A DNA stretch of 38,672 nt from Elysia marginata (GCA_019649035.1 BMAT01010356.1:286974-325645), one strand, 5' to 3'; counted from the stretch's first letter, positions 22,301 to 34,937 are shown. Numbers and translations: made by a program. The notes: generated by a model from the sequence alone, not told the origin.

Positions 22301-23027
22301 AACTGCTATATTTGGATGGAAACTGACATCGTGATTCCCATTCTGACCTTCTCATCGTGTTAGTTTTTACGTAAGTAATTAGTTTTTTATTGGTAAATAA
22401 AACAGTAGCGGTGGACCCACGACCAAAACAACAAGGATTGACACAAACATAAACAGCTAGCATTGGGGTATGCCTACTTTTTCAAAATATACTTGAAAGC
22501 ACTGTTAAAAATAAACTAAAATTGCGATTTTTTACTATTATATTTTGTATCAAAATAAATTACCATCAAACAGCAGTGTGGCATTTTTCTTTTTGTGAAA
22601 ATTTTACTTAGTGATTGTCTCCCTTCATTCCCTATAAAAAAGTCTATGCTGCTCGTCGCAATCTTTCATTGAAGGTATTGCTCAGCAACCACTAATTAAA
22701 AAAAAAAGTACATGTAATAATAAGTAATGATGAAAATGAACAATACAAATAAAACCAAATGCTTTTTGGTGTTCTTGATAGCAGAGTAATGATAATTCTC
22801 AACAAAGCTGCACTGTGTGTCTCAATTTGTTACATACGGTGAAAAACTAGAGACGCCTTTTTATGACAGAAAAAACTAAGATTTTGTTATCATGCTGATA
22901 CTAATAACTTGAAAATGGTTTGTTGTTTTAGAGTGTTCATTTTTTGCTCCTTTAATCTCCATCAGGACTTGTTTGAATAAGAGTTTTTGTTTGGTTTCTG
23001 CAAATCCGAACTTGAAGAAACTTCATA
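19392..23027. other. Non-coding, no gene supported
   Basis: 3.6 kb of AT-rich DNA. Open frames up to 89 codons exist (for example 20294-20563 on the minus strand and 21857-22066 on the minus strand), but none shows a domain or paired splice sites. An exon without recognisable homology could be hidden here. Confidence 0.5.
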
Positions 23028-23098
23028 ATGAGGATCTTAGTGATCCTGACATGCATTTTGTCATTGACCGAACCTTATTTACTTAAGCAGAGTCAAAG
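23028..23098 (+). CDS. Candidate signal-peptide first exon
   Basis: ATG in context ATAATGA encodes MRILVILTCILSLTEPYLL, then KQSQ and two further bases, ending at an AAAG|GTATTG donor (GT at 23099-23100). A hydrophobic core directly after a basic residue is typical of a secretory signal. The phase 2 end is compatible with the acceptor at 24144-24145 ahead of the proline-rich repeats, giving frame 0 of that region. The frame also reads on past the donor to 23231 without a domain. The product is unknown; a secreted repeat protein is an inference from the neighbour. Confidence 0.33.
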
Positions 23099-24000
23099 GT
23101 ATTGTATAGAAACACAACTATACTTAAACATTCTCTCTCATTTAACTATAACAAAAAGAGTAGCTGATCCTTTTTTCTCTACCAAAGAACCGTTGCCCAT
23201 TATGTATAAGATTCACACTGGTTTTACTTGAACATTGACAGTTTACATGTAACTAAATTGATCTTTGAAGCCATTCCATTTTATGAAAAATAACTATTGA
23301 AGTAGCTGTAGCAGTCGTATATAAAGGCTCTAATCTATACTGCCGGGGACCATCAAAATGCAGGACCTTCTACATGGCTTACACTGCTGAAAGTTCAGCA
23401 TCCTTGCAGTTCCAAATACATTATAGTTTGATATGAAGCTATCTCATGGAAGCGAGCTTTACTTAGAGTTAGAGATTGAAGTTTTGTGCCTCTATTTCTG
23501 TATTCTAGCGTACGTTGTCAGCCATCTTAACTGCGGTACGTGAAATTTTTACTATGAAGATTAAAGTCCTCACGTAAAAAAAAAAACTGAATCACATTGA
23601 GATCTGGAGTAATTAAAAAAGCTTAAATCACGAATTATATATGTATGTACTTACATCGGTAATCCAATGAATACTTCTACCGTGAAGGGTTACAGGATGA
23701 AAAACAATAATGCTAATATACTTAAACGCTGCTTCTATAAGAGGCAAAAGTGTCGTACCTCAGATAAATGCTGATGTTAGAAATGTTCAAAATGTTTGAT
23801 AGCATAAGGAAATGCTAGCATTATTGCACAGTAAAAAAAAAAAAGAAAATAGATTTTTTTTGTTGGGGGAAGGGTATATATTGTCGCTATTGATTTGTTT
23901 CTTTTACTTGGAATGCTTTTGTTCTGGTTTTCTTTTTTGTAGTTTTTTTTTCCTTCTCCTCTTTCTTCTTCTTGTTCTTCTAGTTTTTGTTCTTCTTTTT
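23099..24000. other. Non-coding, possible intron
   Basis: AT-rich sequence with no exon recognised. It becomes pyrimidine-rich on the plus strand after about 23930. Confidence 0.5.
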
Positions 24001-24045
<45 letters not shown>

Positions 24046-24095
24046 CTTCTTCTTCTTCTTCTTCTTCTTCTTTTTCTTCTTCTTTTTTTCTTCTT
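24001..24095. repeat. (GTT)n(CTT)n microsatellite
   Basis: A GTT run (about 24001-24045) is followed by CTT (24046-24095). It yields meaningless poly-Leu/Val/Phe frames, but could serve as a long polypyrimidine tract for the acceptor at 24144-24145. Confidence 0.95.
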
Positions 24096-24145
24096 TTCCG
24101 CCTGTTCTTTTTATTTATGTCCTTCTTATCTCCTTTCAAAACCAG

Positions 24146-24935
24146 GTGTTTCATCATACCACAACAAACCGATTCAAAAATTTTCTCAGCCAGGTTTCCC
24201 GAAATACCCTACCCAATTAATTCAAAGATCTCTGCAAACAGTTGTTGCGAAATACCCTACCCAACCAACTCAAAATTGTCCGCAGTCAGGTTATCTGAGA
24301 TTTCCACAGTCAGGTGTTCTATAAGATACCCTAGCCAACCTCTGTAAAGATTTCCACCGCCACGTGTTTCAAGGTACCCTAACCAACCACTTCAAAGATT
24401 TCCACCGCCATGTTTTCCAATATACTCTAACCAACCACTTCAAAGATTTCCACCGCTACGTGTTCCTAGGTACCCTAATCAACCATTTCAAAGATTTCCA
24501 CAACCAGGGGTTCCAAGATTTCCACAAGGTCACCCAATTCCAATTCCTACAGGCTTATATCGATTACCGGAAGTCCAAAGTTTAACAGTAGATAATACTC
24601 CAGTTTCTCCTTTCGCCGACGTTAAAAAAAAACTACCTAACGTCGATTCTCAAAATCCAACCATGGTCGATGCTAAAAACCACCCAGGGCGGATTCTAAA
24701 GACCTACCTAGCACAGACACCTAATCTAAAAAAAACTCCCAGTGCTGATGCTAAAAATCCTCCCATCTCCAATTCTAAAAGTCCACCCAGCACCGATGCT
24801 AAAAATCCAACCAGCGCAAACGCTAAAAATTCCCTGGTGCTTAAATTCCATTCGATATTGATATTACAGACCAACCTCTCTGAACTTCAAGTTGCACCAG
24901 GAACTGGTCTCAAACACAAGACTCAGCAGCAATAG
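24146..24935 (+). pseudogene. Proline-rich tandem-repeat coding region, broken
   Basis: The 5' half is a 48-bp (16-codon) tandem repeat with unit RYPNQPLQRFPPPRVP. There are about six copies, the early ones diverged (KYPTQPTQNCPQSGYL). The 3' half (about 24630-24840) is a 24-bp (8-codon) repeat of ADAKNPPS type. A frameshift near 24322 moves the repeat from one frame to another, and a CAA-to-TAA change gives a stop at 24345-24347. After that the frame is open from 24348 to 24935. A local double frameshift also occurs in the 24-bp array. Low-complexity P/Q/K repeats recall secreted matrix or adhesive proteins, but no family is recognised. Assembly error or a hidden intron could mimic the breaks. 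Confidence 0.5.
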
Positions 24936-27900
24936 AAACTGCCTATCTGGACTGATGTCAACATTTCATATGACACAGATGTATTTCAATTTGTCAGCAC
25001 TCAAGCTAATTAGACGACTATGATTAAATTAACTGCCCTTAATCTGTGTTTTGAAAAGAGATACCATAATCAATATAATGCAAAAGATCCATTTTTCACT
25101 TCACCAGGAATTGGCTTCATATTTTCTTTTATCTTTTTATGTTTAAATTTCTCCTGAGATGAGTTTCTTGATCTATGTTAATTTTTTGCATTTGTATTCG
25201 TCTGAAAAAGATTGGTTCTTGGGTTATATTTAGTTAGGTAACATAGACTTTACGGTTTTGCACAAAACAAAACAAAATACGAGAAGAAAAAGAATGCATG
25301 TACTAATTAAAATAAGATAAGATTTTCTCTGAAGAAAACATAGGTGTTTAGCCAAGCAAGTGGTATGAGAGTGAGTTTATTGACGAAAGTCACACTTACA
25401 CAGTAAAATGAATTGCTGTTGCTGTTAAAAAAGCATGACGTCCACCTTACCAATGGTTTAGGAGAAATTGCTATCTACGTGCTTGTTTGCTTTTATAATT
25501 TTGTTTTTGTAACTCCAAGTGTTTGTTTTCTCCAACTTTACTTTTACATATCTTAAGTAATAAAATCAATATCAGAGAGAATTTTTTATATCTCCAGGTA
25601 TGTTGTGTAATTAAAAAAAATACACTTTGTGGCGAGGAGTAAATTTGCCAACACTTTTGAATAATTTGTAAAATAGACCATGCAGCTGAAAAAGTTTTTA
25701 AAAAATGTAAAAAACATTTCGCCCTCTCAAAGATGAACAGACTGTTCTTAACAATATAAGGCAGTGAATCTAAAAAAAAAAAGCTGTTTGTCATTTTTTT
25801 TTTGTTCTGNNNNNNNNNNNNNNNNNNNNNNNNNNNNNNNNNNNNNNNNNNNAAAAAAAAAAAAAAACAACCAACAACATGACCTTAAAGTTTGGCTGGA
25901 AGTTTAAAATTGACTATTGAAAATTAACTATAGAACCAAGGGACACAACCTGAATCTTTTATCATTCTTTTCTTGTTGAGTAAAACCCCCTGACAAAAAG
26001 GCTGTGAATAAATAGCAATACAGTTCAACTTGATAGCTTCAAATTTTATAGCCTTTTGCTTATTTATATTTAAGACAAGTAGAATAAAGAGAAACTTTCA
26101 AATATGATTACTTACCTCATAAAGAGAGAGAACATCAAAGAGCAATACACTTTTCGGTAAAAGATTTAATATGAGATATGCTGAATAAGACAGGATGGTT
26201 TACCTTTTTTCTGTAGGCCTCCTTTGCTGCTCGTCAGCATTGTATGACAAGCACGGGCAAACAATACGTTTAATATAAAAAAAGGACTTGAACTTTTTCG
26301 GCGATCCAAATTTTTTCAACAAAACACTTAAAAAAAATCACCGTCAACATAGCTTGAACGCTAAATAGTAACAACTTGCTTAATTTCGACCAAATTTTTG
26401 GGTGATTCCCAATTTGTGTTAGTCTATAGCACAAAGTCAAATGTACAGCTCTTAAACTATAGATAGACAAAGGACAGTACCATGATTTTTCTGTGTACTC
26501 TGTACACTCAGATTCTAGTAACTTTACATTTTATGCACGCAGTGTATTCGGCTATACGATTCTGTACCAAAAAATATAAAAGAGTTACTTGTAAGTATGG
26601 AACGGCGTTTTGACTATGGCAAAGCCTGGATGGGTTTAAACAAACTCAAAACAAAGGAACAAGAACTGATTTGCTTCTATGTCATTTAAAAAAAATGTAG
26701 CCTCATTGTTGACGATGATGACATAGAAGTTCGAATAAAAATGGATGAACTCCGCTATGAAAGCGAAAAATTTGTGTGTGACCTATCCATGGAACACAAT
26801 TGATGTCATCGGATCATAATCTTTCGAGCCGTTATAATTAAAGCCTTCTTCTATCAACCTTTAAATTCCTACCTTTAAAATATGTCACTTCAACCACAAA
26901 GTTGATTTCAATAATGTGTTTTCAGATGTGCTAGACTGAAATTCTCCTTTTTTCCGTTTAAAAGTTGGTATAAGGGGTAATAGTCGACTCTTGATTGTTG
27001 TTTAAGATAATAGGGAAATAAAGATCAATTCTATGACATATCTGGCGTCGAATATTTCTTTTTTCACACCGAGATACATCCTACCTAGACCTAGGAGGAG
27101 CTACGCAGCTTGATGTGTAAGACAGGTTTTGTCGCTACATCTACTCGTATCAAGTTGCGAAGCTCACCTGGACACAGATTTTGAAATCCAACATAGTTAG
27201 CGGCCGAACCTAAATCTTTTTTCAACACAAACCGCCTTTTTACTCAGAGAATATTAGCATTGACGATTTAAACTTTGTTTTTTAATTTAGAGCTAAAATT
27301 ATCCCTATCGACCGCTCCCGTTAAAAAGCAGGATACAGTTTACCATACACCTCATACACCGAGAGTTGGGAGATAAAATGAGAAATAATATTATTTTCAT
27401 AACTGGCATTGTTCCAAATTACAGTTTGTTCATACGATAGAGCAAGCCCATTAAAATACTCAGCCATTTTATGAGTTTGCGTGAAAGAAACCTCTACTAA
27501 AATAGATTGAACCCTCCAAATAATGAAACCTACTACAATGCTAAAAAAAATTAGCCCTTAGTTTAAAGCTTAAAAAACTTTTGAATACATTAAACATTTG
27601 TTTTTGTAACTTCAAATCAAATGCACAAAACTTATGTGAAATAAGGAAAAAAACCGGAACGACCTTAGCATGCGGACAGCAAAGATAAACTAATCGCTCA
27701 CTATTTAGGAAAATGGTATTCTTGTTCAGATAAGACAAAATGTTTTAACTAACGAAATATAATGTCAAAAAAAAAAAAAAGAAAAAAAAGAAAAAAAGAC
27801 AAAGGTTGTACTGCAAACTTTCATTTGTAAAACCTCTGGTCGTAAAACAATTCTTTCATGGTTCAACGTAGCATTGTGGCATTTAGAATTAAACTTCATC

Positions 27901-30131
27901 AGCAGTTACTATTCAGTCAAAATTCATTCACCATTTTTATTGTAAAATCTTAATTGAAAAAACTCTTACTGCGACATAATTGTGCCTGTATTTTAATTCT
28001 TAAATTTTTTTCTAAAATCTAAACAGTTGATACTTTTAAAGCTGTTAATACAATAAAAACTTTCAAGATTTGGAAAGGCTAGTAAGAGTAGTTGTAGATA
28101 TAGGAGATTCACCTATCTTCAGATAGAGTTAGAGAAATGAAAGATGATGAAGTTTTATAGGGTATTTCCTTACATTGCAAAATTGCACTTGTCTATGCTC
28201 GTAAAGTACAAATGATGAATCCACGGTTAAAAAAACAAAATGAATTTTTTATTCTAGTTTAAAGACAAGGTAATCCATCCAATATTAATCTAATTGTCTT
28301 CAGTGCTTGCACGTATCAGCTGCTGTGTTTGCTAACTTGAACGCCTCACTAGAGATTGAGGAAAAAAGTTTGAACATTCAACTGATAGTGTACAAAACTT
28401 CTAAATCGAAGTCTGATATATCTTGAAGTTCTTTAAAATCGGAAATATTCAGATGTCCATTCCCTTTCTTCTATCATTTCGGGTGCTGCTAAAATTAAAC
28501 ACATAATATGAGGTTTAACATATAAATTCTACTGATTGCTGCCAAAAGAGGTGTTCTTCTCATAATCCTCTTAAATTTACAGTCTTCAAGCACAACTGAC
28601 TTATAAATTGAGCCGTCTAATTTACATTCTGTTTGTCCATTGTTTGTTTTTTTAATGCAGAGCTCAAAGCCGCACATCTTAGTACTGCAAAAATGGACTG
28701 GGTGAAATCAACCTCATTTTCATCATCAGTGCAACGCTGTTGTGCTGGTTGTTTGAAATGATATTCAAAACATTAGAAAATGAGGTCTTTAAAGCCCACA
28801 TAAATCGTTCTTAATAGTTTTTTTTTGTTGATGCGAGAAAATTTCGCTTAGCTTAGTTTTCTTTTTCTTTGCTGAAAGTAGAAATCTCACATACTAGTGA
28901 GCTTCACATAATCCTACAATATAACAATAAATTATCAGGAGTTTTTTTTTTATGGGTGTTGTTTGTATTAGTTTTGAAAATTGGTAGATATAAGCTTTGA
29001 AAAATGACAAACACGGTTACAAGAAAAGCTCTGAGATCAGTTACAAAAAAGCAAGACAAAATAAATAACTTGGGAAAGAAAAATAAAATATGAAATTTTT
29101 TATTAATGAAAAAATTGTAAAACATTAACATACGAGTAGATATACTTGAGTGTGCATTTTATTTTCCGGTATTTTGACACAATCTTACAATTCCTACGAA
29201 AGACGTGACACCTTTTTTGCACAAGAACTTTGAATACTAAACATTGAGAAAAATATACAAAATTAAAGTCTGTGTAGAATATTGTTGACATATGTTTCAA
29301 ATTCAGTGACATTTCACATTAAAAACTACGTTTACAAATATGAAATGCAAAGCATATGAAAACATGAACCAGCAGGTTAAAGAGTAGATAAATGAAGATC
29401 TGAGTGTAAGCGTAAATACGAAAACCATAAATATTGAGAGTTTCAGACGTTTTGAAGTCAGACTTTTCTTTAGATTTTGATTGCTTTAAAGTAAAATAAA
29501 ACGTAACTAGTTAAAAGGTTTCAATTCTTCTTGACTGTTACCTTTTTTAAGTCAATTATTTATCTGCTCTTTTAGTGTAATAGGTTTACTTCTATTAGCA
29601 CAACAACTCAAGTTTTAAAGAAAAAAAATGATGGGTAGATGTACTTTAAGCTCTCATAGGAAACAGTACACGCCTTTTTTCAATTTTTATTTGCTGCAGT
29701 TTTGTGCTTGGTTTTTTTTTTTTTGTTGTAACACGAGATGACAAAATGAAATTCATCAAGACAAAACCTGAAACTTACTCAGACTGTACCAATGTTTGTG
29801 TAGGAGATAAATTTCATCTATAACTAGTCAGTATTGCTTTCTTAAATGAAAATGAGCAAGATTTGGTGAATATATGCACATGCAAGCCATCTACAAAACA
29901 TAGTTTGGTTATTCTTACAGAATTTAATTAAAAAAAATAGAATAACAAATGATTATCTAAAGCCGACGTAAAAAACATAACACGTTGTTGACAAGAACAA
30001 GAAATCAGTTAAAATAAGTGGAAACAACAATATTCCCTATCTTACTGTAGAGAAATAGTAGGCTTATGATAAAAAAGGTTCAAGATGAATATAGTGCACT
30101 GTAGCACTATAGCACTATCTATAAATAATGT
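24936..30131. other. Long non-coding stretch, no gene seen
   Basis: 5.2 kb of AT-rich sequence with poly(A/T) runs, for example 27766-27796. No reading frame has a recognisable domain. A 12-bp inverted repeat, CTTCTATGTCAT/ATGACATAGAAG, lies near 26675-26728. An assembly gap is listed separately. Confidence 0.55.
25810..25852. other. Assembly gap (43 N)
   Basis: Undetermined bases between a T-rich left flank and a 15-base A run. Confidence 0.99.
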
Positions 30132-30380
30132 AGGAGAAAGAATATTTTTTTATAACTATGTGAGGTTCACAATATTACGCATGAGAAGGAGTATTTGTTT
30201 GAGAACCATGTGAGGTTCACAATATTACGCATGAGAAGGAGTATTTGTTTGATAACTATGTAAGGTTCACAATATTACTCATGAGAAAGAGTATTTATTT
30301 GATAAGTATGTTAAGTTCACAATATTACGCATGAGAAAGAGTATTTGTTTGATAACTATGTGAGGTTCACATACTACGCA
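30132..30380. repeat. 50-bp minisatellite, about 4.5 to 5 copies
   Basis: The unit is about AACTATGTGAGGTTCACAAT followed by ATTACGCATGAGAAAGAGTATTTGTTTGAT. Markers at 30161, 30211, 30261, 30311 and 30361 give an exact 50-bp period. The outer copies are the most diverged. It lies 3' of the stress-protein terminal exon. The minus strand has an AATAAA near 30294 inside the array that could serve as a distant polyadenylation signal. Confidence 0.95.
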
Positions 30381-31045
30381 GAGCATTAAATATCCCCATA
30401 AAATGTCTTAGTGAGAGCTGTGCTTTGCAAAGGCTATCTAGCGGTTTTAGAGCCATATGTGTACAAAACTTAACAAATAAAAAATAAGCTTTCTGGAGTT
30501 ATTTAGTTTGAAAAGATATTCCGGTTAAGAATAAGTGCTGACTACAATAATGCAAAGCAAGTTCAAACAAAATCCCCGAAAAACAAAAAAAAAATCTATA
30601 AATGCCTCTTTTATGCTATTGCCCAACAAATAAAAATGCAATAGTTAGTTTAAATTTCATTTATCCTCGACCAAGAATTAAACAACGTTTAAGCTACCGG
30701 TAGTGCTACGCTTTGAGATCAGTCTCCACCTTTTAGAGAAGCTATCAAGATGTAACTCCAGATCAGTCAATGAGGAGAATTCTATGCGGTCCAACAGATT
30801 AAAGCAATATTTGTGATAACATACGCTTCTTTCATATGTTGACAAAAAAATTACAATACGTGAACAAAATTAATAATTATTCACATAGCCTTTGGCGAAT
30901 AACTTTCAGGTCTCATAATTTTTTCAAAACTTCTTTCTCTCAAGATCCATTTGTCCAAATTGTATTCAAAAAATCTTCGGCAGTATTGACTGGACACATA
31001 AACTGCTTATGTCGAACATGCCCTGCGCCTGGATGCCCTTTAGTT
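30381..31045. other. Probable 3' untranslated or flanking DNA of the stress-protein gene
   Basis: No coding signal was seen. It lies immediately 3' (minus sense) of the stop codon at 31046-31048. I saw no close AATAAA on the minus strand. Confidence 0.45.
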
Positions 31046-31192
31046 CTAGTGATGCTCCTTGGGATGGCAGCAAACCAAGACCGGGCAGTGGGCATGGTGC
31101 ACAACACTATCACTGACGCTGCCCATGAAGGTACGACGGAGAGAGTTTTGTCCCCTAGTGCCCATCACGATCATAATGGCCTTCACCTTTTC
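31046..31192 (-). CDS. Universal stress protein (UspA family), terminal exon
   Basis: This encodes the C-terminal 48 residues of a UspA-fold protein and a TAG stop. It contains the nucleotide-binding signature G-x2-G-x9-G-S: IMIVMGTRGQNSLRR runs into TFMGSVSDSVVHHAHCPVLV, the last strand and helix of the fold. The exon begins after TTGGTCCACAG (AG at 31193-31194) in phase 0. It joins the exon at 36924-36986 across a 5731-bp intron. UspA proteins are small, usually cytosolic, Rossmann-like ATP-binding or dimerising proteins linked to stress tolerance. The intact motif suggests an ATP-binding member. No stop or frameshift interrupts it, so the gene looks functional. The short CCHPKEHH end is the natural C-terminus. 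Confidence 0.88.
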   Translation of the reverse strand, partial: EKVKAIMIVMGTRGQNSLRRTFMGSVSDSVVHHAHCPVLVCCHPKEHH

Positions 31193-31418
31193 CTGTGGAC
31201 CAAGAATACACATTGAATGTTTCAGATGGATTGAAAACTTCCGGACATCGTTAATGCTGCTAAAACTGAAGTAGAAACACTTTTCAATACATGAAAAATT
31301 TAAAATGATGCAGAAGCACAATTTACAGTCTGTGTGGTTGAGGAGGAGATGGGAAAGGAGCAAAACTGTGATGATTACTGTTACTAAATTTGAAATTCAT
31401 ACGCAGAGTAGTAGATAC

Positions 31419-31419
31419 C

Positions 31420-31461
<42 letters not shown>

Positions 31462-31463
31462 AC

Positions 31464-31498
<35 letters not shown>

Positions 31499-31499
31499 C

Positions 31500-31552
<53 letters not shown>

Positions 31553-31593
31553 CAGTAGGCCTAGTAGTAGTAATAGTAGTAGTAGTAGTAGTT
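31419..31593. repeat. (TAG)n microsatellite
   Basis: About 175 bp of GTA/TAG trinucleotide with a few CAG and AAC variants and one GGCC interruption near 31559. It creates spurious poly-Ser and poly-Val frames. Confidence 0.97.
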
Positions 31594-32079
31594 GTTGATG
31601 TTGTTGTTCTAGTTTTAAATGAAGGGGAAAAGGAGGAGGAGAGGACGATAATGCAATAGGGTTTTTTGTGAAGTTAGGTTTACATGCTTCTGAAATGGCA
31701 TGCCAAGTCAGATTTGGAAATCAGAACGCTATTTTTTAGCCTTCGAATGAGTAGATTATCGTCCGAAATTCTATTTCGTTCTGATTTCTCGGGTAGATTT
31801 CTACTCGAAAACTGCAACCCAAAGATTTCTAATTTTTTGGAGTTTCAGACGGTGCAATGCATTGTGACATAGGTAATGGTCTCGAACTTTAATTTTTTCA
31901 ACAAAATGGTAGTTCCTTTCACCTATTAATCAGGCCGAATTTTGCTTTTGACATCCACGCATAAAAAGACGATACCAATCAACTGAAGAAAAAACACTGA
32001 ATAAAGCATATTGTTTTGAATGTGAACCCAGACATGCAGGAATGGTTTAATATTTTTAAATCTAGACATAGATATACAT

Positions 32080-33420
32080 AGCAGACGCAAAACGGTCAGC
32101 GCTGGATTAGATCTTTATTTTAGAGAGTTGTCTTAAAGTGGTTTTCGTCTTATGTCAGTGGATGTACTCCGTGTATTATGATAAACAACCAGACTTCTTG
32201 TGTATTTGACCTTAGCTACGGAGTTCGCCAAAAATCTGTGTTAGGACCTGTCTGATCTTGCACACTATATATACAAAACCTTTAGGCGTACTCATTCAAA
32301 GTTTTGATTTATATTATCACATATATGCTGACGACACCCAAGTGTACTGCTCTTCATGTCCAAAGAATCTTTCTACCTTAGTCAACAAGTTTGAAACCTG
32401 CACATCGCATGCTAAAATTGGATGGTTGTTATTATGTTAATAAACTAAAAAATGAAGACAAGACAGAGTTTTTAGCATGTAGCATTGACAGAAAAGATTC
32501 TCCATTTTTGCTGTTGACCACATGTACATTGATAGTGATAAGATACTGTTCTCTACAAAAGCTAAAAATCTTGGTGTTTATTTTGATGCGAAGTTGTCAA
32601 TGACCCATCATATCAATCATTTGGCCAAAATCATATTCTAGGAGCTTCGCAGAATAAAAGAGATTAGATCTTTTTTAAAATAAGAAGCTGTGAAAACTTT
32701 CGTCTCTTCTTTCATGTTATCTAAACTAGAGAATTGCAATTCCTTGCTATATGGATTACCCATAGACACCCTAAAGAGGCTTCAGCTGATTATGAACAAT
32801 GCTGCCCGTCTCATTTTGAAAAAAACGCAAAAAAGATCATGTACCACCAATGTTTAAACATGTTTACTGGCTGCGTGTACAAACTAGAAAAGAATATAAG
32901 ATCGCTGTTTTATGGTACAAATGTATTCATGGCTATGCCCTTATTTGTCTTAAAAATTTTGTCATTTTGTACACCCCTTATCGCAGCTTAGGATCACGTA
33001 AAAAATGCTCTGTTGTCAGCTCCATGTAAACCATCAAGAAAAGACGGCAATAAAACTTTTGTACAATGTGCACCAGTAGTCTGGTAAGCCCTTCACCTTT
33101 CCATCAGAGAGGCTACTACTATAAATCAGTTAAAGACCATATTGAAAACATATTTGTTCACATTATGAAGACCTTAATAAGTTTGTCTTGAGAAATTTAT
33201 CCGACGACCGATGGTCAATGGATATCCTTTTTTTTAAATTGTTGTACATGCATCTTTTGTTTTTCTTCTGTTTGTACGAATTGTTAATAAATTGACTATG
33301 TTTCTGTACAAAACTGATAGTTTGTAAGCAATGTGTGTTTGGGTAGATAGACTATTGTAGAGACCTTCGAACCTACATGTAGGAATAGGTGCTAGAAAAT
33401 AAACTTCATTCTTATCATCA
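32080..33420 (+). pseudogene. 5'-truncated CR1/Jockey-like LINE
   Basis: Broken reverse-transcriptase pieces appear in order: KWFSSYVSG, INNQTSCVFDLSYGVRQ with KSVLGPV, then catalytic YADD in YHIYADDTQVYC (32324-32335). These are followed by MTHHINHLAKI, ENCNSLLYG-type and RLQLIMNNAARLILKK blocks, and the C-terminal region ending near 33170. Stops (for example after GPV) and frameshifts make it inactive. The 5' part (endonuclease, early RT) is missing, as usual for truncated LINE insertions. An AATAAA at 33398-33403 and a TCAT/ATT tail mark the 3' end. It sits in the stress-protein intron in antisense orientation. Confidence 0.88.
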
Positions 33421-33500
33421 TCATTATTATTTTTATCATTATAATAATAAGTATTATTATTATTATTATCATAATTATTATTATTATTATTATTATTATT
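33411..33500. repeat. (ATT)n array at the LINE 3' end
   Basis: TCATCATTATTATT-type repeat starts directly after the LINE polyadenylation signal, so it probably grew from the element's own tail. Confidence 0.85.
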
Positions 33501-34867
33501 GTTGCTATAGATCTAGGCGTAATAAAATCTGTATCTTAATTTTTGGCTTCGTGTAAGAACTTTACATAAGTGGGGGAAACCCGCAAGAAAACTCGAGTTC
33601 TGATTCCACTGAGGAAACTATGCTAACTTTGCGTTCCGGAATCTACCTTGTAAACCCACATTAACGGAAAAACAAAAGAAATAATTAACTATTTGGCCCA
33701 ATGTTATTTCTCATGGAGTTGATCTTTAAAACTGTATTAACTATTAAAACATGATCGTGTCAGAGCATACTGTACACACGATATCAAATGATATGAACAA
33801 CATGTTATTGGTTTTTTTTCATCAACGCATGGCTAATTCCTGCATTGTCTTCTATGCAAAAAACAAGTTTCAAGGATTGCTGATAAAAAAAAATTGTGTG
33901 AGGAGCTGGAAAACCCATCCACATATATATCTCTGATGCACATTAAAAGTTATAGCCCTTAAAAGAAATTATTTTACTTTATCTCTAACTTATGATCATC
34001 AACAAAACATGTCGTATTTTAAATTTGATTAAACATATAGTCTTCAAATAAAAAGTAACATCTTTTTTTACTTCGATGTAAAAAAGTAACTTTCATTTTT
34101 GACCAAAGTGGATGATTTTCCCAGCTCTTCACACAATTGCCTAGTCGCGTGCCAATGATTTTTTTTTTCTCGGCCGCACATGATGAAAGCTGAGAGAAAG
34201 GGCTAGAGTTTGTGAGCATTCTCGACAAAATTCGTATTTAATGAGGTTTGTAAAAGCTAGCAACCTCTTACCTCCGAAGTAATTACATAAAACGTATATA
34301 AAAAATATTTATTTCAGTGACCAGCATTCCCCAACGTATTATGTGGGTAAAACCTCGTACACTCGTACAGAAAACAAAAACTAAACAGTTAACGTTTCCA
34401 CGAACATAAATAGATAATAGTCTGATCCTTCAAACACTGAAACATGACTTGAATGAAACTGTAGTGATTTACCAAAAAATAGCAAAGGTAATTCCGGATT
34501 CAATGTCTCTCCTTCATCGTCTCCTTCAATCTAACAAACCAAAACTGCAAGAATAGAATTTTGTCTTAAAGATGCACTTAACAAGTAGTTTCAGCGAAAG
34601 AAAATATGTTCATAGATGAACCCATTTTCACACATTACTCCAAATGGGTAACGCATATGTTAGCACACCTATTTCACTATATTTCAAACGAATCGTTATA
34701 TTCCTTCTCTTCTTTCCTGATCCTCTTTATTACTCCCGAATTGTCTTCCTTTCAATCTTATTTTCGCTCTCCCCTTCGCCTTTCATATTCTTCTTCTATT
34801 GTTGTTATTCTGATTTTCCTTTCAGTTCTTTTTCTTCTTCATCCTCCTCCTCCTTCTTCGTGTTATT

Positions 34868-34937
34868 ATTATTGTCATTTTTATTATTATCACTCTAATT
34901 GAATTATTGTCATTTTTATTATTATCACTCTAGTTGA
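34868..34937. repeat. 35-bp tandem duplication
   Basis: Two adjacent 35-bp units beginning ATTATTGTCATTTTTATT and ending in CTCTAATTGA or CTCTAGTTGA differ at one position. Confidence 0.93.

Noticed and set aside
19704..22463. Several 60-90 codon frames (for example 20294-20563 and 21857-22066)
   Set aside because: No domain, no paired splice sites and no codon-level sign of constraint that I can see; lengths are unremarkable for AT-rich DNA.
23812..24140. Leu/Val/Phe-rich membrane-like protein
   Set aside because: The hydrophobic run is encoded by GTT and CTT microsatellites. Only the part after about 24146 has a protein-like repeat.
31305..31659. Poly-Ser and poly-Val reading frames
   Set aside because: They are the TAG microsatellite read in two frames.
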